Of a stretch of DNA of 64,000 nt, positions 8,793 through 17,270 are shown one piece after another (position 1 is the first letter of the stretch; each line of letters opens with the position of its first letter). The translations under genes were made by a program, and so were the position numbers. Source of the stretch: Haladaptatus sp. DYF46 (lineage in GTDB: Archaea > Halobacteriota > Halobacteria > Halobacteriales > Haladaptataceae); the NCBI RefSeq assembly GCF_021083305.1, contig NZ_JAJFAY010000001.1, positions 868,001 to 932,000 on the forward strand, given 5' to 3'. Below the pieces are notes generated by a model. It had not been told where the DNA came from, did no database searches, and saw only the letters and a program-made list of their open reading frames with translations.

Positions 8793-9125
8793 GTGTCGTC
8801 GAACGCTTTCCCCCGACTATGGTCGCACGTCTCTCCGCCGTTACTGGTAGCCGTGCTAGGGGTGATGCTCGGCGACGTGATAACGACCGGCATCGGCCTC
8901 GAACTCGGACTGAACGAGGGGAACCCGTTCGTTGCCCACCTCCTCGCCGAGATGGGTATCGTGGGGTTGCTTCTTCTCAAAGGGGCCACCGTCGTCCTCC
9001 TCGTCGTCCTCTCGGGGTGGACACAGCGGTCCCGTCGGACGTTTCGGCTCGGGAGCATCGTCTATCTCGTCGTCGGCCTGCTCGTCGTCGCCTCGAACGT
9101 GATGGCTATCGCCACGGTCGGGTGA
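8793..9125 (+). CDS. DUF5658-like small membrane protein
   Basis: A 110-residue protein starting with GTG at 8793. It has three hydrophobic segments; the first holds GDVITTGIGLELGLNEGNPF, resembling the D-x-x-TT and E-x-NP pattern of DUF5658 membrane proteins, followed by a membrane span rich in Leu and Val. Function is unknown. It ends 80 bases before the start of the SRP RNA, which has its own promoter. Confidence 0.65.
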   Translation: MSSNAFPRLWSHVSPPLLVAVLGVMLGDVITTGIGLELGLNEGNPFVAHLLAEMGIVGLLLLKGATVVLLVVLSGWTQRSRRTFRLGSIVYLVVGLLVVASNVMAIATVG

Positions 9126-9171
9126 ACGTCGAACGGAAATCGAACCCGCGATGCGATTACGAACCCGAAAG

Positions 9172-9182
9172 GCCCTTAAGTC
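9172..9182 (+). promoter_or_regulatory. TATA-like promoter of SRP RNA
   Basis: CCCTTAAGTC at about 9173-9182, preceded by a purine run (CGAAAGG) resembling a BRE, lies roughly 25-28 bases ahead of the predicted 5' end of the SRP RNA near 9205. The spacing fits archaeal transcription; the exact start was not measured. Confidence 0.5.
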
Positions 9183-9204
9183 GGAGTGGAGTAGAAGGAA
9201 GTGG

Positions 9205-9510
9205 ACTAGGTTGGGCAGTTAGGCCCTGCTCCCCGCCCGCGCTATGGTCTTGAGCGGGAACCAAACTCCGGGCACGTCCGGTCAGACCGGGTCGGGCCCC
9301 GAAAGCCAACGCAGAAGCCTCGTCCGACGGGGCCAGCGGTCTGTGGCGAACACTCGCAGGAGTGTGCCGTCGCAGTTAGTCGGTGGCAATCCGTCAGGCA
9401 CGGAAGTGAGCAGCGGACCGCCGAACAGCTGACGCTCGTCGGATCGCGGGGTGGAGGAGGCAACCGGGATTCCCCGACCCGGAACGCCGGGCAACCCCGG
9501 ACGTCCACAT
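9205..9510 (+). ncRNA. ffs: Signal recognition particle RNA (7S RNA)
   Basis: This non-coding stretch, about 305 bases, carries the hallmarks of archaeal SRP RNA. Helix 8 contains the SRP54-binding internal loop GTCAGGCACGGAAGTGAGCA (9393-9412). Helix 6 is the perfect hairpin ACACTC-GCAG-GAGTGT (9350-9365) with the GNAR-type tetraloop bound by SRP19. The 5' end GGTTGGGCAGTTAGGCCC and the 3' GCAACCCCGG can form the terminal Alu-side pairing. The RNA scaffolds SRP19 and SRP54 to target ribosomes to the membrane. The ends are estimated from promoter spacing and pairing, uncertain by about 10 bases. Confidence 0.92.
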
Positions 9511-9583
9511 TCATACCGCATTCTCATCGTCGAGTCGAAACGCCGTCTCGAATCGAGCGGCCGCATCGGCCCGACACCGAACC

Positions 9584-10486
9584 TCACCCGTCCAGCCGTG
9601 ACGACCGGATGTTCCACGAGTCGAGCATGCTATCGACGAACACCCGCGTCCATTGGGCGCGTTTTTCGGGTTTCACGTCGTCCTGCGTGACCTCGAAGAG
9701 ACACGACGGCACGTCGCGGTCCACTCGCATCTTGTTGACGAGCATGGGTTCGGCGGCGTACTTCGTCTCGCTGACCGGCGTGTGAACGAAGTCGTAGATC
9801 GGGTCGTAGCCGGTGACGTATCCGTCGTTCAGTCGCTCGACCGCCGTCTCCACGGTCCGGACGATTTCGTCGTGCTTCGAGCGAAACACGTTCTGTCCGA
9901 CGCCCTCGTCCCCCTCCCGTCGCAGAATTCCCTTCGAACTGTGGAGGTCGATGAACACGTCCGGGTCGTACTCGCCGATGGCGTTCCAGATGGCGGTCGC
10001 GAGCGCGTTTTTCGGTGGTTCGCCGATGGGAAACTGCCTGTTCAGATCCATCCCGGGCGGCCACTTCCGCCGCTGGTGTTCGACCCCCTGACTGTTCGCC
10101 TCGGGGAGGACGACGAGCGTTCCGGCGTCGATGTCCCACTTCCTGATGGCATCGGCGGCCCAATATCCGCTCTCCTCGTTACCGTGCATGCCGCCCTCCA
10201 CGAACGCTGTCGGGCCGGGTTTCCCGGAACGAATCTCGTAGATGGTCGTTTCCTGTTCCGTCCCGTCCCGTATCGTCGTGGTCGAGATGCCCCCTTTTCC
10301 GTTCGATGTGGTCGTCTCCACTCCGTCCGTCGAAGTCGTTTCGGGCGCTTTTCCCCCCGATTCTCCCGTCGTTTCGGCGTTTGCCGCCGCATCCGAACCG
10401 CTTCCGGTACAGCCCGCGAGGAGAACAGTGCTACCGGCCGAAACCGACCCGACGGTCGAAAGGAACGCTCTTCGACTCCCGTCCAT
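9584..10486 (-). CDS. Lipoprotein with M14/succinylglutamate-desuccinylase-like zinc hydrolase domain
   Basis: A 300-residue exported lipoprotein. The N-terminus has a Tat-like RRAFLSTVGS and a lipobox ending at Cys26 (VLLAGC), followed by a Thr/Ser/Gly-rich linker to about residue 70. The catalytic domain holds the M14-type zinc ligands His101 and Glu104 in GGMHGNEES and His182 in DLHSS, plus the substrate-binding Asn-Arg pair in DLNRQFP (about 149-150). A late glutamate in CLFEVTQ fits the general base. The family cleaves peptide or acyl-amino-acid C-terminal amide bonds; the substrate is unknown. Surface anchoring suggests use of an external peptide-like compound. Confidence 0.78.
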   Translation of the reverse strand: MDGSRRAFLSTVGSVSAGSTVLLAGCTGSGSDAAANAETTGESGGKAPETTSTDGVETTTSNGKGGISTTTIRDGTEQETTIYEIRSGKPGPTAFVEGGMHGNEESGYWAADAIRKWDIDAGTLVVLPEANSQGVEHQRRKWPPGMDLNRQFPIGEPPKNALATAIWNAIGEYDPDVFIDLHSSKGILRREGDEGVGQNVFRSKHDEIVRTVETAVERLNDGYVTGYDPIYDFVHTPVSETKYAAEPMLVNKMRVDRDVPSCLFEVTQDDVKPEKRAQWTRVFVDSMLDSWNIRSSRLDG

Positions 10487-10559
10487 GGTAAAACCGTAGC
10501 AGTCGCCCTACTTCAATGCTGTTTCCGAATTGTTGAAACGAAAACCCGTAAATCAGGTG

Positions 10560-11435
10560 TTAGTCATTCGTCAAGACCGCCATTTCGGACGGGTTCGAAA
10601 TCTCGATGCCGCCCGCGAGGTTTCGATAGGGGTACGGAATGTCGATGCCTTCCGCGTCGAAGCGCTCCTTGACCGCGGTGACGTACTCGCCGCGCGTCTT
10701 CACGAAGTCGCCGCGCGCCGGGTCGGCTATCCAGAAGCGGGATTTGAGGCCGACCGAGGAGTCGCCGAGTTCGGTGAGTCGAACCGACGGTTCGGGGACG
10801 TCGAGGATCTCCGCGTGCTTTTCGGCCTCCTCGATGATGATTTCGGTCGCCCGGTGGATGTCGTCGTCGTAGCCGATGCCGAAGAGGAACTGGATGCGGA
10901 GTTTGTCCTTGGCGACGGGGTTCTTGATGACGTCGTCGGTCAGCACCGAGTTCGGCACGGTCAACATCTCGTTGTCGAAGGTTCGAACGCGGGTCACGCG
11001 GAGGTCGATGTCCTCCACGATGCCGGAGTAACTGCCGCCGTCCCACTCTATCCAGTCGCCGATTTTGAACGGCTTGTCGGTGAAGATGAACACCCCGGCG
11101 ACGAAGTTGGCGAGGAGGTCTTGTAGTGCGAAACCGATGGCCAGCGTTGCTGCAGCAGCGACGGTGGCGAAGGCGGTTAAGAAGTTCCCGAGTTCGGCAA
11201 ACCCGAACGCGAGTGCGACTGCCACGAATAGGACGACCAACTGAGTTATCTTCGTAAGTGGTTTCTTGACGCTATCATCATATCCACGCCTGTCGAGTAG
11301 GCGTTTCATCATCGGAATGACGATTACCCTTCCGAGCAGGTAGAGTATGATAAACGAGACGACGAAATAAACCGCCTGTGTCACGACTTCCGCGTTATCG
11401 CCGAAGATACCACTAAGTCCGGGAAGCGGTTCCAT
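10560..11435 (-). CDS. MscS-family mechanosensitive channel
   Basis: A 291-residue channel with three hydrophobic segments. The third holds the glycine/alanine-rich pore helix (ATVAAAATLAIGFALQDLLA), followed by the MscS beta domain signature FKIGDWIEWDGGSYSGIVED and VPNSVLTDDVI. It releases solutes during hypo-osmotic shock, important for a halophile. The start is ATG 11435-11433, whose A is shared with the TGA of the upstream yhbY-like gene, so the two are translationally coupled. A longer in-frame start upstream would overlap that gene entirely and is rejected. A second MscS gene lies at 20932-22131. Confidence 0.88.
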   Translation of the reverse strand: MEPLPGLSGIFGDNAEVVTQAVYFVVSFIILYLLGRVIVIPMMKRLLDRRGYDDSVKKPLTKITQLVVLFVAVALAFGFAELGNFLTAFATVAAAATLAIGFALQDLLANFVAGVFIFTDKPFKIGDWIEWDGGSYSGIVEDIDLRVTRVRTFDNEMLTVPNSVLTDDVIKNPVAKDKLRIQFLFGIGYDDDIHRATEIIIEEAEKHAEILDVPEPSVRLTELGDSSVGLKSRFWIADPARGDFVKTRGEYVTAVKERFDAEGIDIPYPYRNLAGGIEISNPSEMAVLTND

Positions 11436-11680
11436 CAGTGATACACCGCCGTGTTTCCGCGTGTTTCTACCAGTTGTGCGTTCACCTCGTTGGCCAGTTC
11501 CTCCGCGAGTTCGTCCGTCGAGGTGCCGCCGCGGGCCGCCCGCAGGAACTTCACCTTGACGAGTTTCTCGTTTTGCAGTTGGTTCTTTAGCTCCTCGGTG
11601 ACGGCACCGATGCCGCTTTTGCCGACCCACACGGTTACGTCGAGGTCGTGTGCCTCCTTTCGCAACTCCTGATTACTCAT
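11435..11680 (-). CDS. YhbY/CRM-domain RNA-binding protein
   Basis: An 81-residue single CRM-domain protein. It has the family pattern LRKEAHDLDVTVWVGKSGIG (the GxxG loop GKSG), then NEKLVKVKFLRA and a C-terminal GNTAVYH resembling the usual G..(V/I)vlYR end. CRM proteins bind structured RNA in pre-ribosomes. The start is ATG 11680, with SD-like context; an upstream start would add 14 residues. It overlaps the mscS gene (TGATG), a pairing that suggests one transcript though no functional link is obvious. Confidence 0.82.
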   Translation of the reverse strand: MSNQELRKEAHDLDVTVWVGKSGIGAVTEELKNQLQNEKLVKVKFLRAARGGTSTDELAEELANEVNAQLVETRGNTAVYH

Positions 11681-11761
11681 AAGTAGCGGATAGTTTGGCC
11701 CTATCGCCTTTAAAGCTTGCAACCAACACGTCCGGGTTTATCGAGAGAGACAATATCTCAC

Positions 11762-11775
11762 ACCCGCTTGCGGGT
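11762..11775. promoter_or_regulatory. Palindrome between divergent yhbY and NADH dehydrogenase genes
   Basis: ACCCGC-TT-GCGGGT is a near-perfect inverted repeat 40 bases before the ATG at 11815. It may be an operator or a leader hairpin for the oxidoreductase gene. No regulator can be assigned from sequence alone. Confidence 0.35.
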
Positions 11776-11814
11776 TTCAACACCTTTGTATCGAATGAAT
11801 CCAGATGGTCGGGT

Positions 11815-12978
11815 ATGACTACGAAGGTCGTCGTGCTCGGTGCTGGCTACGCTGGTGCTGGCGCGATACAGCAACTCGAAGATGAACTCGACGACGCCGA
11901 CATCACGTGGGTGTCGGACAAGGACTACCATCTGGTCCTGCACGAGTCCCACCGCGTCATCCGCGACCCGCGAGCGCAGGACAAGGTCACGATTCCGATT
12001 CACGAGATCAAAGCCCCGAGCACGCGATTCGTTCAGGACACCGTGACGGGCATCGACACCGACGACCGAACGGTCGAACTCGAAGACGGTGCCGACCTCG
12101 ACTACGACTATCTCGTCGTCGGACTCGGCAGCAAGACGGCCTACTACGGCATCCCCGGCATGGCGGAAAACGCCCTCACGCTGAAGAGTCTGGACGACGC
12201 GCTCGAAATCCACGAGCAGGTCAAGGAGGCCGCGAAGACCGCCTCCCGAAACGACCCCGCGAAAATCGTCATCGGCGGCGCTGGTCTGTCCGGTATCCAG
12301 AGCGCCGGTGAAATCGCGGAGTACCGCGACAAGCACCGCGCACCCATCGACATCTACCTCGTCGAGGCGCTCGACGAGATCATGCCCGGCATGGATCCCG
12401 AACTGCAGGGGACGGTCAAGAAGTACGTCCTCGAAAAGGACATCAACATCCTGACCGGCGACCCGATTACGGAAGCGACCGAGGACGAAATCCAGTTCGA
12501 CGAGGGCGAACCCCTCGACTACGACGTGTTCGTCTGGACGGGCGGCGTGACGGGCCGCGACGCCATGGACGACTGCGGACTCGACAACCAGCACAATCGC
12601 GTCACCGCCGAATCCGACTTCCAGACCAGCGACGACCGCGTGTTCGCCATCGGCGACTGTGCCATCATCGACCAAGGCGAGAACCCGGCACCGCCCACCG
12701 CACAGGCCGCGTGGCAGGCCGCCGAAGTCGTCGGCGAGAACGTCGCCCGCTCCATCTACGGCCAACCGCTCAAAACGTGGACCTTCGACGACAAGGGGAC
12801 CGTCATCTCTATCGGCGACGAGGCCGTCGCTCACGGCGTCAAAGTCGCCGGCATGGACTTCCCCATCAGCACCTTCAACTCCCGTGCGGCGGAGACGCTG
12901 AAGAAGATGATTGCGGCACGCTGGATCGCCGACATCTCGTCGTACAACCGCGCCGTTAAGGCGTGGAGCGTCCTCTAA
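11815..12978 (+). CDS. NAD(P)/FAD-dependent oxidoreductase, type II NADH dehydrogenase-like
   Basis: A 387-residue flavoprotein. Residues 4-12 show the FAD Rossmann motif VVVLGAGYAGAG. A second Rossmann motif, VIGGAGLSGIQSAGE, lies near residues 156-170, and the late FAD motif VFAIGDCA near 277-284. The C-terminal helix region (AARWIADISSYNRAV) resembles the membrane-association end of NDH-2 enzymes, which pass electrons from NADH to quinone without proton pumping. Sulfide:quinone oxidoreductases share the fold, but the conserved redox cysteines of that group are not obvious here. The start at 11815 is the first ATG before the GAGYAG motif. Confidence 0.8.
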   Translation: MTTKVVVLGAGYAGAGAIQQLEDELDDADITWVSDKDYHLVLHESHRVIRDPRAQDKVTIPIHEIKAPSTRFVQDTVTGIDTDDRTVELEDGADLDYDYLVVGLGSKTAYYGIPGMAENALTLKSLDDALEIHEQVKEAAKTASRNDPAKIVIGGAGLSGIQSAGEIAEYRDKHRAPIDIYLVEALDEIMPGMDPELQGTVKKYVLEKDINILTGDPITEATEDEIQFDEGEPLDYDVFVWTGGVTGRDAMDDCGLDNQHNRVTAESDFQTSDDRVFAIGDCAIIDQGENPAPPTAQAAWQAAEVVGENVARSIYGQPLKTWTFDDKGTVISIGDEAVAHGVKVAGMDFPISTFNSRAAETLKKMIAARWIADISSYNRAVKAWSVL

Positions 12979-13060
12979 GCGCGACCGTCGTTCCGAAAAT
13001 TCGTCTCACATCTACCGTTCCCGCTTCTATTGGTTTCCTGCTCCTACGAGTCCCCCGCTT

Positions 13061-13792
13061 CTACGGGATCCGAACGTCGTGTGCGAGCGTTCCGACTCCC
13101 TCGATTTCGACCTCGACCGAATCGCCGTCTTCGAGCGGTCCGACCCCCGACGGCGTGCCGGTGATGACGACGTCGCCGGGTTCGAGCGTGAGGTAGGTCG
13201 TGATTTCCGCGATGAGTTCCGGGATGGAGAAGATGAACAGGTCGCGCGAGGACTCCTGTCGAACCTCGCCGTTGACGCGGAGTCGGACGCTGGCGTCGTC
13301 CGGCACTTCGTCGGGCGTCGCCACGACCGGCCCCAGCGGGCAGGAGTTGTCGAACGCCTTGCCGCGGACCCAGTTCTGCTCCAAATCCTGATCGTCGCGG
13401 TTCGAGATGTCGTCGGCACACGTGAAGCCTGCGACGACGTCCATCGCGTCTTCCTCGGCGACGTGGCGACACTGTTCGCCGATGACGACCCCGAGTTCGG
13501 CCTCGTGATCGATTCGCTCCTTTCCGGCGGGAAGCGTGATCGTATCGCCGTGGGACGCGACGGCGTTCGGCGGCTTGAGGAACAGGAGCGGGCGCTCGGG
13601 GACGTCCTCGTTTCGCTCGGCCGCGTGTTCCGCGTAGTTTCGGCCCACGCAGACGATTTTCGTCGGTTCCGTCGGCGCGAGGATATCGACCTCCTCGGGG
13701 TCGTAGCTGTCGTCCGCAAATAGAAGTTCGCCGTCGTGCCATTCGCCGGTTCGGACCGACCCTGCCGGATCACGGAATCTAACTCGATGCAT
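13061..13792 (-). CDS. Fumarylacetoacetate hydrolase (FAH) family protein
   Basis: A 243-residue FAH-fold protein. Typical features are IVCVGRNYAEHAAE (about 46-59), PLLFLKPPNAV, the metal-binding region DHEAELGVVIG (two glutamates, near residues 95-105), ADDISNRDDQ, and the C-terminal TGTPSGVGPLEDGDSVEVEI. The family contains hydratases, decarboxylases and acylpyruvases acting on 2-oxo acids in aromatic breakdown. The substrate is unknown and no aromatic pathway genes are nearby. It is transcribed alone, convergent with the NADH dehydrogenase gene. Confidence 0.85.
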   Translation of the reverse strand: MHRVRFRDPAGSVRTGEWHDGELLFADDSYDPEEVDILAPTEPTKIVCVGRNYAEHAAERNEDVPERPLLFLKPPNAVASHGDTITLPAGKERIDHEAELGVVIGEQCRHVAEEDAMDVVAGFTCADDISNRDDQDLEQNWVRGKAFDNSCPLGPVVATPDEVPDDASVRLRVNGEVRQESSRDLFIFSIPELIAEITTYLTLEPGDVVITGTPSGVGPLEDGDSVEVEIEGVGTLAHDVRIP

Positions 13793-13897
13793 ACGCTGGG
13801 TGTCGTATTCCCGCGCCTAAACCGTTCGGACTCCGGTAACACCCCACTCGTCGTCAACATCCTTTAAGGCCGTTTGCGCCCTATCGGAACCCACACT

Positions 13898-14623
13898 ATG
13901 GAGCTTACTTGGTACGGACACTCGACATGGCACGTCACCCTCGACGACACTGAACTCCTCATCGACCCCTTCTTCGACAACCCGAAGACGGACACGGACC
14001 CGGAGGAGTTGGATCCGGATTACGTCCTGCTCACGCACGGGCACGCCGACCACATCGCGGACTCGGACCGTTTCCGCGACGCACACTTCATCGCCACGCC
14101 GGAGGTCATCGGCTACGTGACGGACGAGTACGGCATCGAGGACGGCACCGGGATGAACATGGGCGGGACCTTCGAGGCCGAGGACGCCTACGTCACGATG
14201 GTCCGCGCGGACCACACCAACGGCCTCGACACGGGTTACGGTGCCTCTGGCGGAATGCCCGCCGGTTTCGTCATCAGCGACACGAAACCCACCCAAGTCT
14301 CCGACGAGGAGAGCGAGACGTTCTACCACGCGGGCGACACCTCGTTGATGACCGAGATGCGCGACGTCATCGGCCCGTTCCTCGAACCCGACGCCGTCGC
14401 GATTCCCATCGGCGACCATTACACCATGGGACCGTGGCAGGCCGCCATCGCGGTCGATTGGCTGGACGCCGACTACGCGTTCCCGATGCACTACGACACG
14501 TTCCCGCCAATCGAGCAGGACCCCGAGGACTTCGTGCGCGAGGTGGACGCTACCGGCAACGACGCCGAGGTCCACGTCCTGGAGGGCGGCGAGACGTTCG
14601 ACCTCTCCGACCAACTCTGGTAA
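13898..14623 (+). CDS. Metal-dependent hydrolase, UPF0173-like metallo-beta-lactamase fold
   Basis: A 241-residue protein starting [15 protein letters not shown] at 13898. An upstream in-frame ATG at 13874 would add only eight residues. It has the zinc-binding motif THGHADHI (about residues 48-55), a histidine in RADHTNG, an aspartate in YHAGDTS and a late histidine in PMHYDTFPP, the UPF0173 pattern. The biological substrate of this group is not established. TATA-like CCTTTAAGG at 13861 is well placed for a near-leaderless message. Confidence 0.83.
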   Translation: MELTWYGHSTWHVTLDDTELLIDPFFDNPKTDTDPEELDPDYVLLTHGHADHIADSDRFRDAHFIATPEVIGYVTDEYGIEDGTGMNMGGTFEAEDAYVTMVRADHTNGLDTGYGASGGMPAGFVISDTKPTQVSDEESETFYHAGDTSLMTEMRDVIGPFLEPDAVAIPIGDHYTMGPWQAAIAVDWLDADYAFPMHYDTFPPIEQDPEDFVREVDATGNDAEVHVLEGGETFDLSDQLW

Positions 14624-15607
14624 CGGGAATCGAACGCAGACGGGACAGTTTTTCGTTTTCTTCGGCGAGTTCGAGTGCGTTGGTCGCTACGATTCGATTT
14701 CGACGGAAGAGAGGTGTGTCTCGGAGAGTACCAGTTTTCGAAAGCCCCCACCCGCTCGCTACGAAGTGACTTTGATTGTTTTGCGATTGCAGTTACAGGG
14801 GAGCAGGCGGCCCCTTTCAATCCACCCACCCAACCGCACCGCGTGCTCGCGGCTACACCGCTCGCTTTCGAGGTTTCGAAGAAACCTCGCACGCCACGTC
14901 CTTCCCAACCGATTCCCTCGGTCGTTTCACTTTCTCGGTCATCCATTGGAAGACGTTTCTGCTCACTTCGTTGCGCAGACATGCGACTTCCATGCCATTC
15001 GTTCACTCCGGAAGACGCTCTGCGTCTTCCGTGCCCTCGTTCGTTGCACTCACGAGGATTCCGTTCACGAAGACCTCGCGCGATATCAACGGAGACGACT
15101 CGGACGAGATGTCCTCGTCGCCCCGCCAGCACGCGCCACCTCAGAAGTCAGTGGTACGCGATACCGACCAACCGCTATGGGCGCGTGCACCAGCAACCAG
15201 AGGATTTCACATCCGAGGGTTGCTGGCAAGCGCGAGGGACGACTGAGCGCATGCGAAGGAGTCGGTTGGGGAGGATGTGGCCGTCGCGGTGCGGTGCCGT
15301 AGCGGTTTCACTGACGTCTGTACTTGCAGTCACAGCAATATCAACGAGTCAGCGGGGGCTTTCGAGGACGTCTTCTCGCCGTTGCTGAAATCCCAAGACT
15401 CCAAAACACGTCCGTTCGAAGCAGGGCCTTCGGGTCTGCGTCTCCGTAACTACCGTAGCAGAACGACCAAACGTAGCTCGTGATAAATATCGATAATTCC
15501 GACCAACTCCTCGCGATGACTATCTTCCACGGTTCTACACGTTCACTCCGACAATCCCGACCGGAAGAACAAACCTTAGGAGTGTCGCGGATAAGGAGAC
15601 AACTGCA
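14624..15607. other. Long intergenic region, mostly repeat-derived, ending in the osmC promoter
   Basis: Nearly 1 kb with no credible gene. Open frames here are short, overlap on both strands, and are rich in Arg, Ser and Pro, unlike the acidic genes around. About 14770-15185 holds a dispersed-repeat copy (separate entry). 15240-15320 resembles a partial inverted copy of its left end. The last 60 bases carry AAACCTTAGG, a likely promoter element for osmC. Confidence 0.6.
14770..15185. repeat. Dispersed non-coding repeat, copy 1
   Basis: The left part (GGCCCCTTTCAATCCACC at about 14811) and right part (ACTCGGACGAGATGTCCTCG at about 15098, then ACGCGATACCGACCA) match a second copy at 42028-42325 in the same order. 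The middle differs in length. A partial inverted match to the left end, near 15255-15335, gives the unit imperfect terminal inverted repeats. No transposase is encoded, so it resembles a MITE-like or REP-like element. The ends are approximate. Confidence 0.55.
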
Positions 15608-16000
15608 ATGCCAGAAGTCACTACCACGTCGGAAGAGGGATACAGCGCAGAGAACGACATTCGCGACTTCTCCGTCACCATCGACGCGACGGGCGAGGAC
15701 GCCCCGGACACGCTCGAAACACTGCTGGCCGCGTACGGTTCGTGCTACGTTCCCGCCCTTCGCGTGGGTGGCGAACAGCGCGGCGCTGGCGACCTCGGCA
15801 CGATCGAAATCGACGTGACCGGCGACCTGAACGACGACGACAAACTCGAAGCCGTCGCGTTCGACATCAAGTGGGAGACCGAGACGGACGACGAGACGGC
15901 ACAGGACGTCATCGACCGCGCCTTCGAACTCTGCAAGGTTCACGACGCGGTGAAGGCGGACCTGCACGCCGACACGACCGTCGAGACGGGCGCGTTCTAA
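15608..16000 (+). CDS. OsmC/Ohr-family protein
   Basis: A 130-residue OsmC-fold protein. Both redox cysteines are visible: Cys46 in [15 protein letters not shown] and Cys109 in [11 protein letters not shown]. Characterised OsmC and Ohr proteins reduce organic hydroperoxides using this cysteine pair and a dithiol donor. The protein is slightly short for the family but complete. It starts at the first ATG after a likely promoter (AAACCTTAGG, about 15571). A general role in peroxide stress is inferred. Confidence 0.83.
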   Translation: MPEVTTTSEEGYSAENDIRDFSVTIDATGEDAPDTLETLLAAYGSCYVPALRVGGEQRGAGDLGTIEIDVTGDLNDDDKLEAVAFDIKWETETDDETAQDVIDRAFELCKVHDAVKADLHADTTVETGAF

Positions 16001-16058
16001 CGCCCTCCTCGAACCCCGAAAGGGAAGCGTTAAAAGTCGCGCGGCGGAACGTGGGTGT

Positions 16059-16235
16059 ATGAGTCAGACCCAAAAACAAGCGCGAAAATGCGTCTCGTGC
16101 GGGATCAATATCTCCGGCACGAACGCCGCGTCGTTCAAGTGCCCCGACTGTGGGCAGACCATCTACCGCTGTGCGAAGTGCCGAAAACAGAGCAACCTCT
16201 ACGAGTGCCCCGACTGTGGGTTCCTCGGACCGTAA
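16059..16235 (+). CDS. Small four-motif zinc finger protein (HVO_2753-like)
   Basis: A 58-residue protein with four paired-cysteine motifs: CVSCG, CPDCG, CAKC and CPDCG, enough for two zinc sites. Layout and ending ([13 protein letters not shown]) match the haloarchaeal zinc-finger microprotein known in Haloferax volcanii as HVO_2753, which has been linked to swarming and biofilm formation. It is followed after 2 bases by aEF-1beta, as in Haloferax, so the two are likely one transcript. A TATA-like TTAAAAG lies at about 16031, some 28 bases ahead. Confidence 0.88.
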   Translation: MSQTQKQARKCVSCGINISGTNAASFKCPDCGQTIYRCAKCRKQSNLYECPDCGFLGP

Positions 16236-16237
16236 TC

Positions 16238-16504
16238 ATGGGAAAAGTAGCAGCCAAAGTCAAAGTGATGCCGCAGAGCCCGGAAATCGACTTGGACGAC
16301 CTCCAAGAGAAACTCGAAGATTCGCTCCCCGAGGGTGCGAAAATCAACGGCTTCGAACGCGACGACGTCGCGTTCGGTCTCGTCGCGCTCCTGCCGACGG
16401 TCATCGTCCCCGACGATGCCGGTGGCACGGAAGCCGTCGAGGAATCGTTCTCGAACGTCGACGGCGTCGAGAGCGTCGAAGTGCAGAACGTCGGTCGGAT
16501 ATAA
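16238..16504 (+). CDS. ef1b: Translation elongation factor aEF-1beta
   Basis: An 88-residue protein, the usual length for archaeal EF-1beta. It begins [19 protein letters not shown] and ends in the conserved [16 protein letters not shown] region. It is the guanine nucleotide exchange factor for aEF-1A. The ATG at 16238 follows the zinc-finger gene stop by two bases, indicating co-transcription. Confidence 0.93.
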   Translation: MGKVAAKVKVMPQSPEIDLDDLQEKLEDSLPEGAKINGFERDDVAFGLVALLPTVIVPDDAGGTEAVEESFSNVDGVESVEVQNVGRI

Positions 16505-16531
16505 CTCCGCGGTTTCGTTTTCGGTCCGCGC

Positions 16532-17194
16532 TTACTCCGTGAGCGACTGGTACGTCGCCCCGACGTCGGCGTCCTCGACGAACCCACCGTGATAGCAGAG
16601 GACGTGACTCGTGTCGAAGGCGGCGAGTTTGCCGACGGAATCGACCGCTCGTTCCATCTCGGGCGTGAACTCCTCGTTCGGGCCGACGAGTCCGTCCTCG
16701 TCGGCGACGGTGGCGTCGGCGGCGATGAGGAGGTCCGCTTCGGGCAACACGACCGAGAGGTGACCGGGCGTGTGACCCGGCGTTTCGACGATACGCATCG
16801 GTCCGGCCTCGGTTCGGAAGGTGACGCCGTCGACCACCTGCACGTCGACCGGAACAGGCGGGTAGCGGTTCGACTTGACGAGTTCCTCGTCGCCCTCGAT
16901 GGCGGGCGTGTCGCCCGTCGAAGCGACGACGGTGGCGTCGGTTCGGGAGAGGAGGTCCTCGGCCCCGCCCGCGTGGTCGCCGTCCTGATGGGTCAGAAGC
17001 AGCGTCTCCACGTCGTCCAACGTGAAGTCGTGTTCGGCGAGTGCGTCGGCCAAGTCGTCCATTTGGCCGGAAAAACCGGCGTCGAGGAGAATCAGTCCGT
17101 CCTCGGTTTCGACGCCCGAGGGGTTGATGACGGCTTCATGGTCGCCGCGCTCGAAGGTCAGTGGAAACGCGTACACGTGGTCGCTTAGTTCCAT
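16532..17194 (-). CDS. Metallo-beta-lactamase-fold hydrolase
   Basis: A 220-residue MBL-fold protein starting MELSDHVYAFPLTF at 17194. The metal motif reads LTHQDGDHAGG (about 68-78), an HxxxDH form lacking the usual second histidine of HxHxDH, because that position is Asp (Q-D-G-D). Further ligands fit ETPGHTPGHLSV and LIAADATV. Glyoxalase-II-like or lactonase-like hydrolysis is possible; the altered motif makes the metal content uncertain. Convergent with the aEF-1beta operon. Confidence 0.78.
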   Translation of the reverse strand: MELSDHVYAFPLTFERGDHEAVINPSGVETEDGLILLDAGFSGQMDDLADALAEHDFTLDDVETLLLTHQDGDHAGGAEDLLSRTDATVVASTGDTPAIEGDEELVKSNRYPPVPVDVQVVDGVTFRTEAGPMRIVETPGHTPGHLSVVLPEADLLIAADATVADEDGLVGPNEEFTPEMERAVDSVGKLAAFDTSHVLCYHGGFVEDADVGATYQSLTE

Positions 17195-17270
17195 ACGCGA
17201 ACGTATGGGTTTCAACGAGGTGTACTATTCGGCTCCGGCACTCGGTTCCGGGAGTTGGACCCGTCTCGGT

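Noticed and set aside
10560..11630. A longer MscS with 65 extra N-terminal residues
   Set aside because: The extension is Arg/Gly-rich and fully overlaps the YhbY-like gene in another frame; the ATG at 11435 has the normal MscS start.
14675..15388. Overlapping Ser/Arg-rich frames as genes
   Set aside because: Frames in several registers cross a repeat that recurs at 42 kb; no start context or homology pattern.
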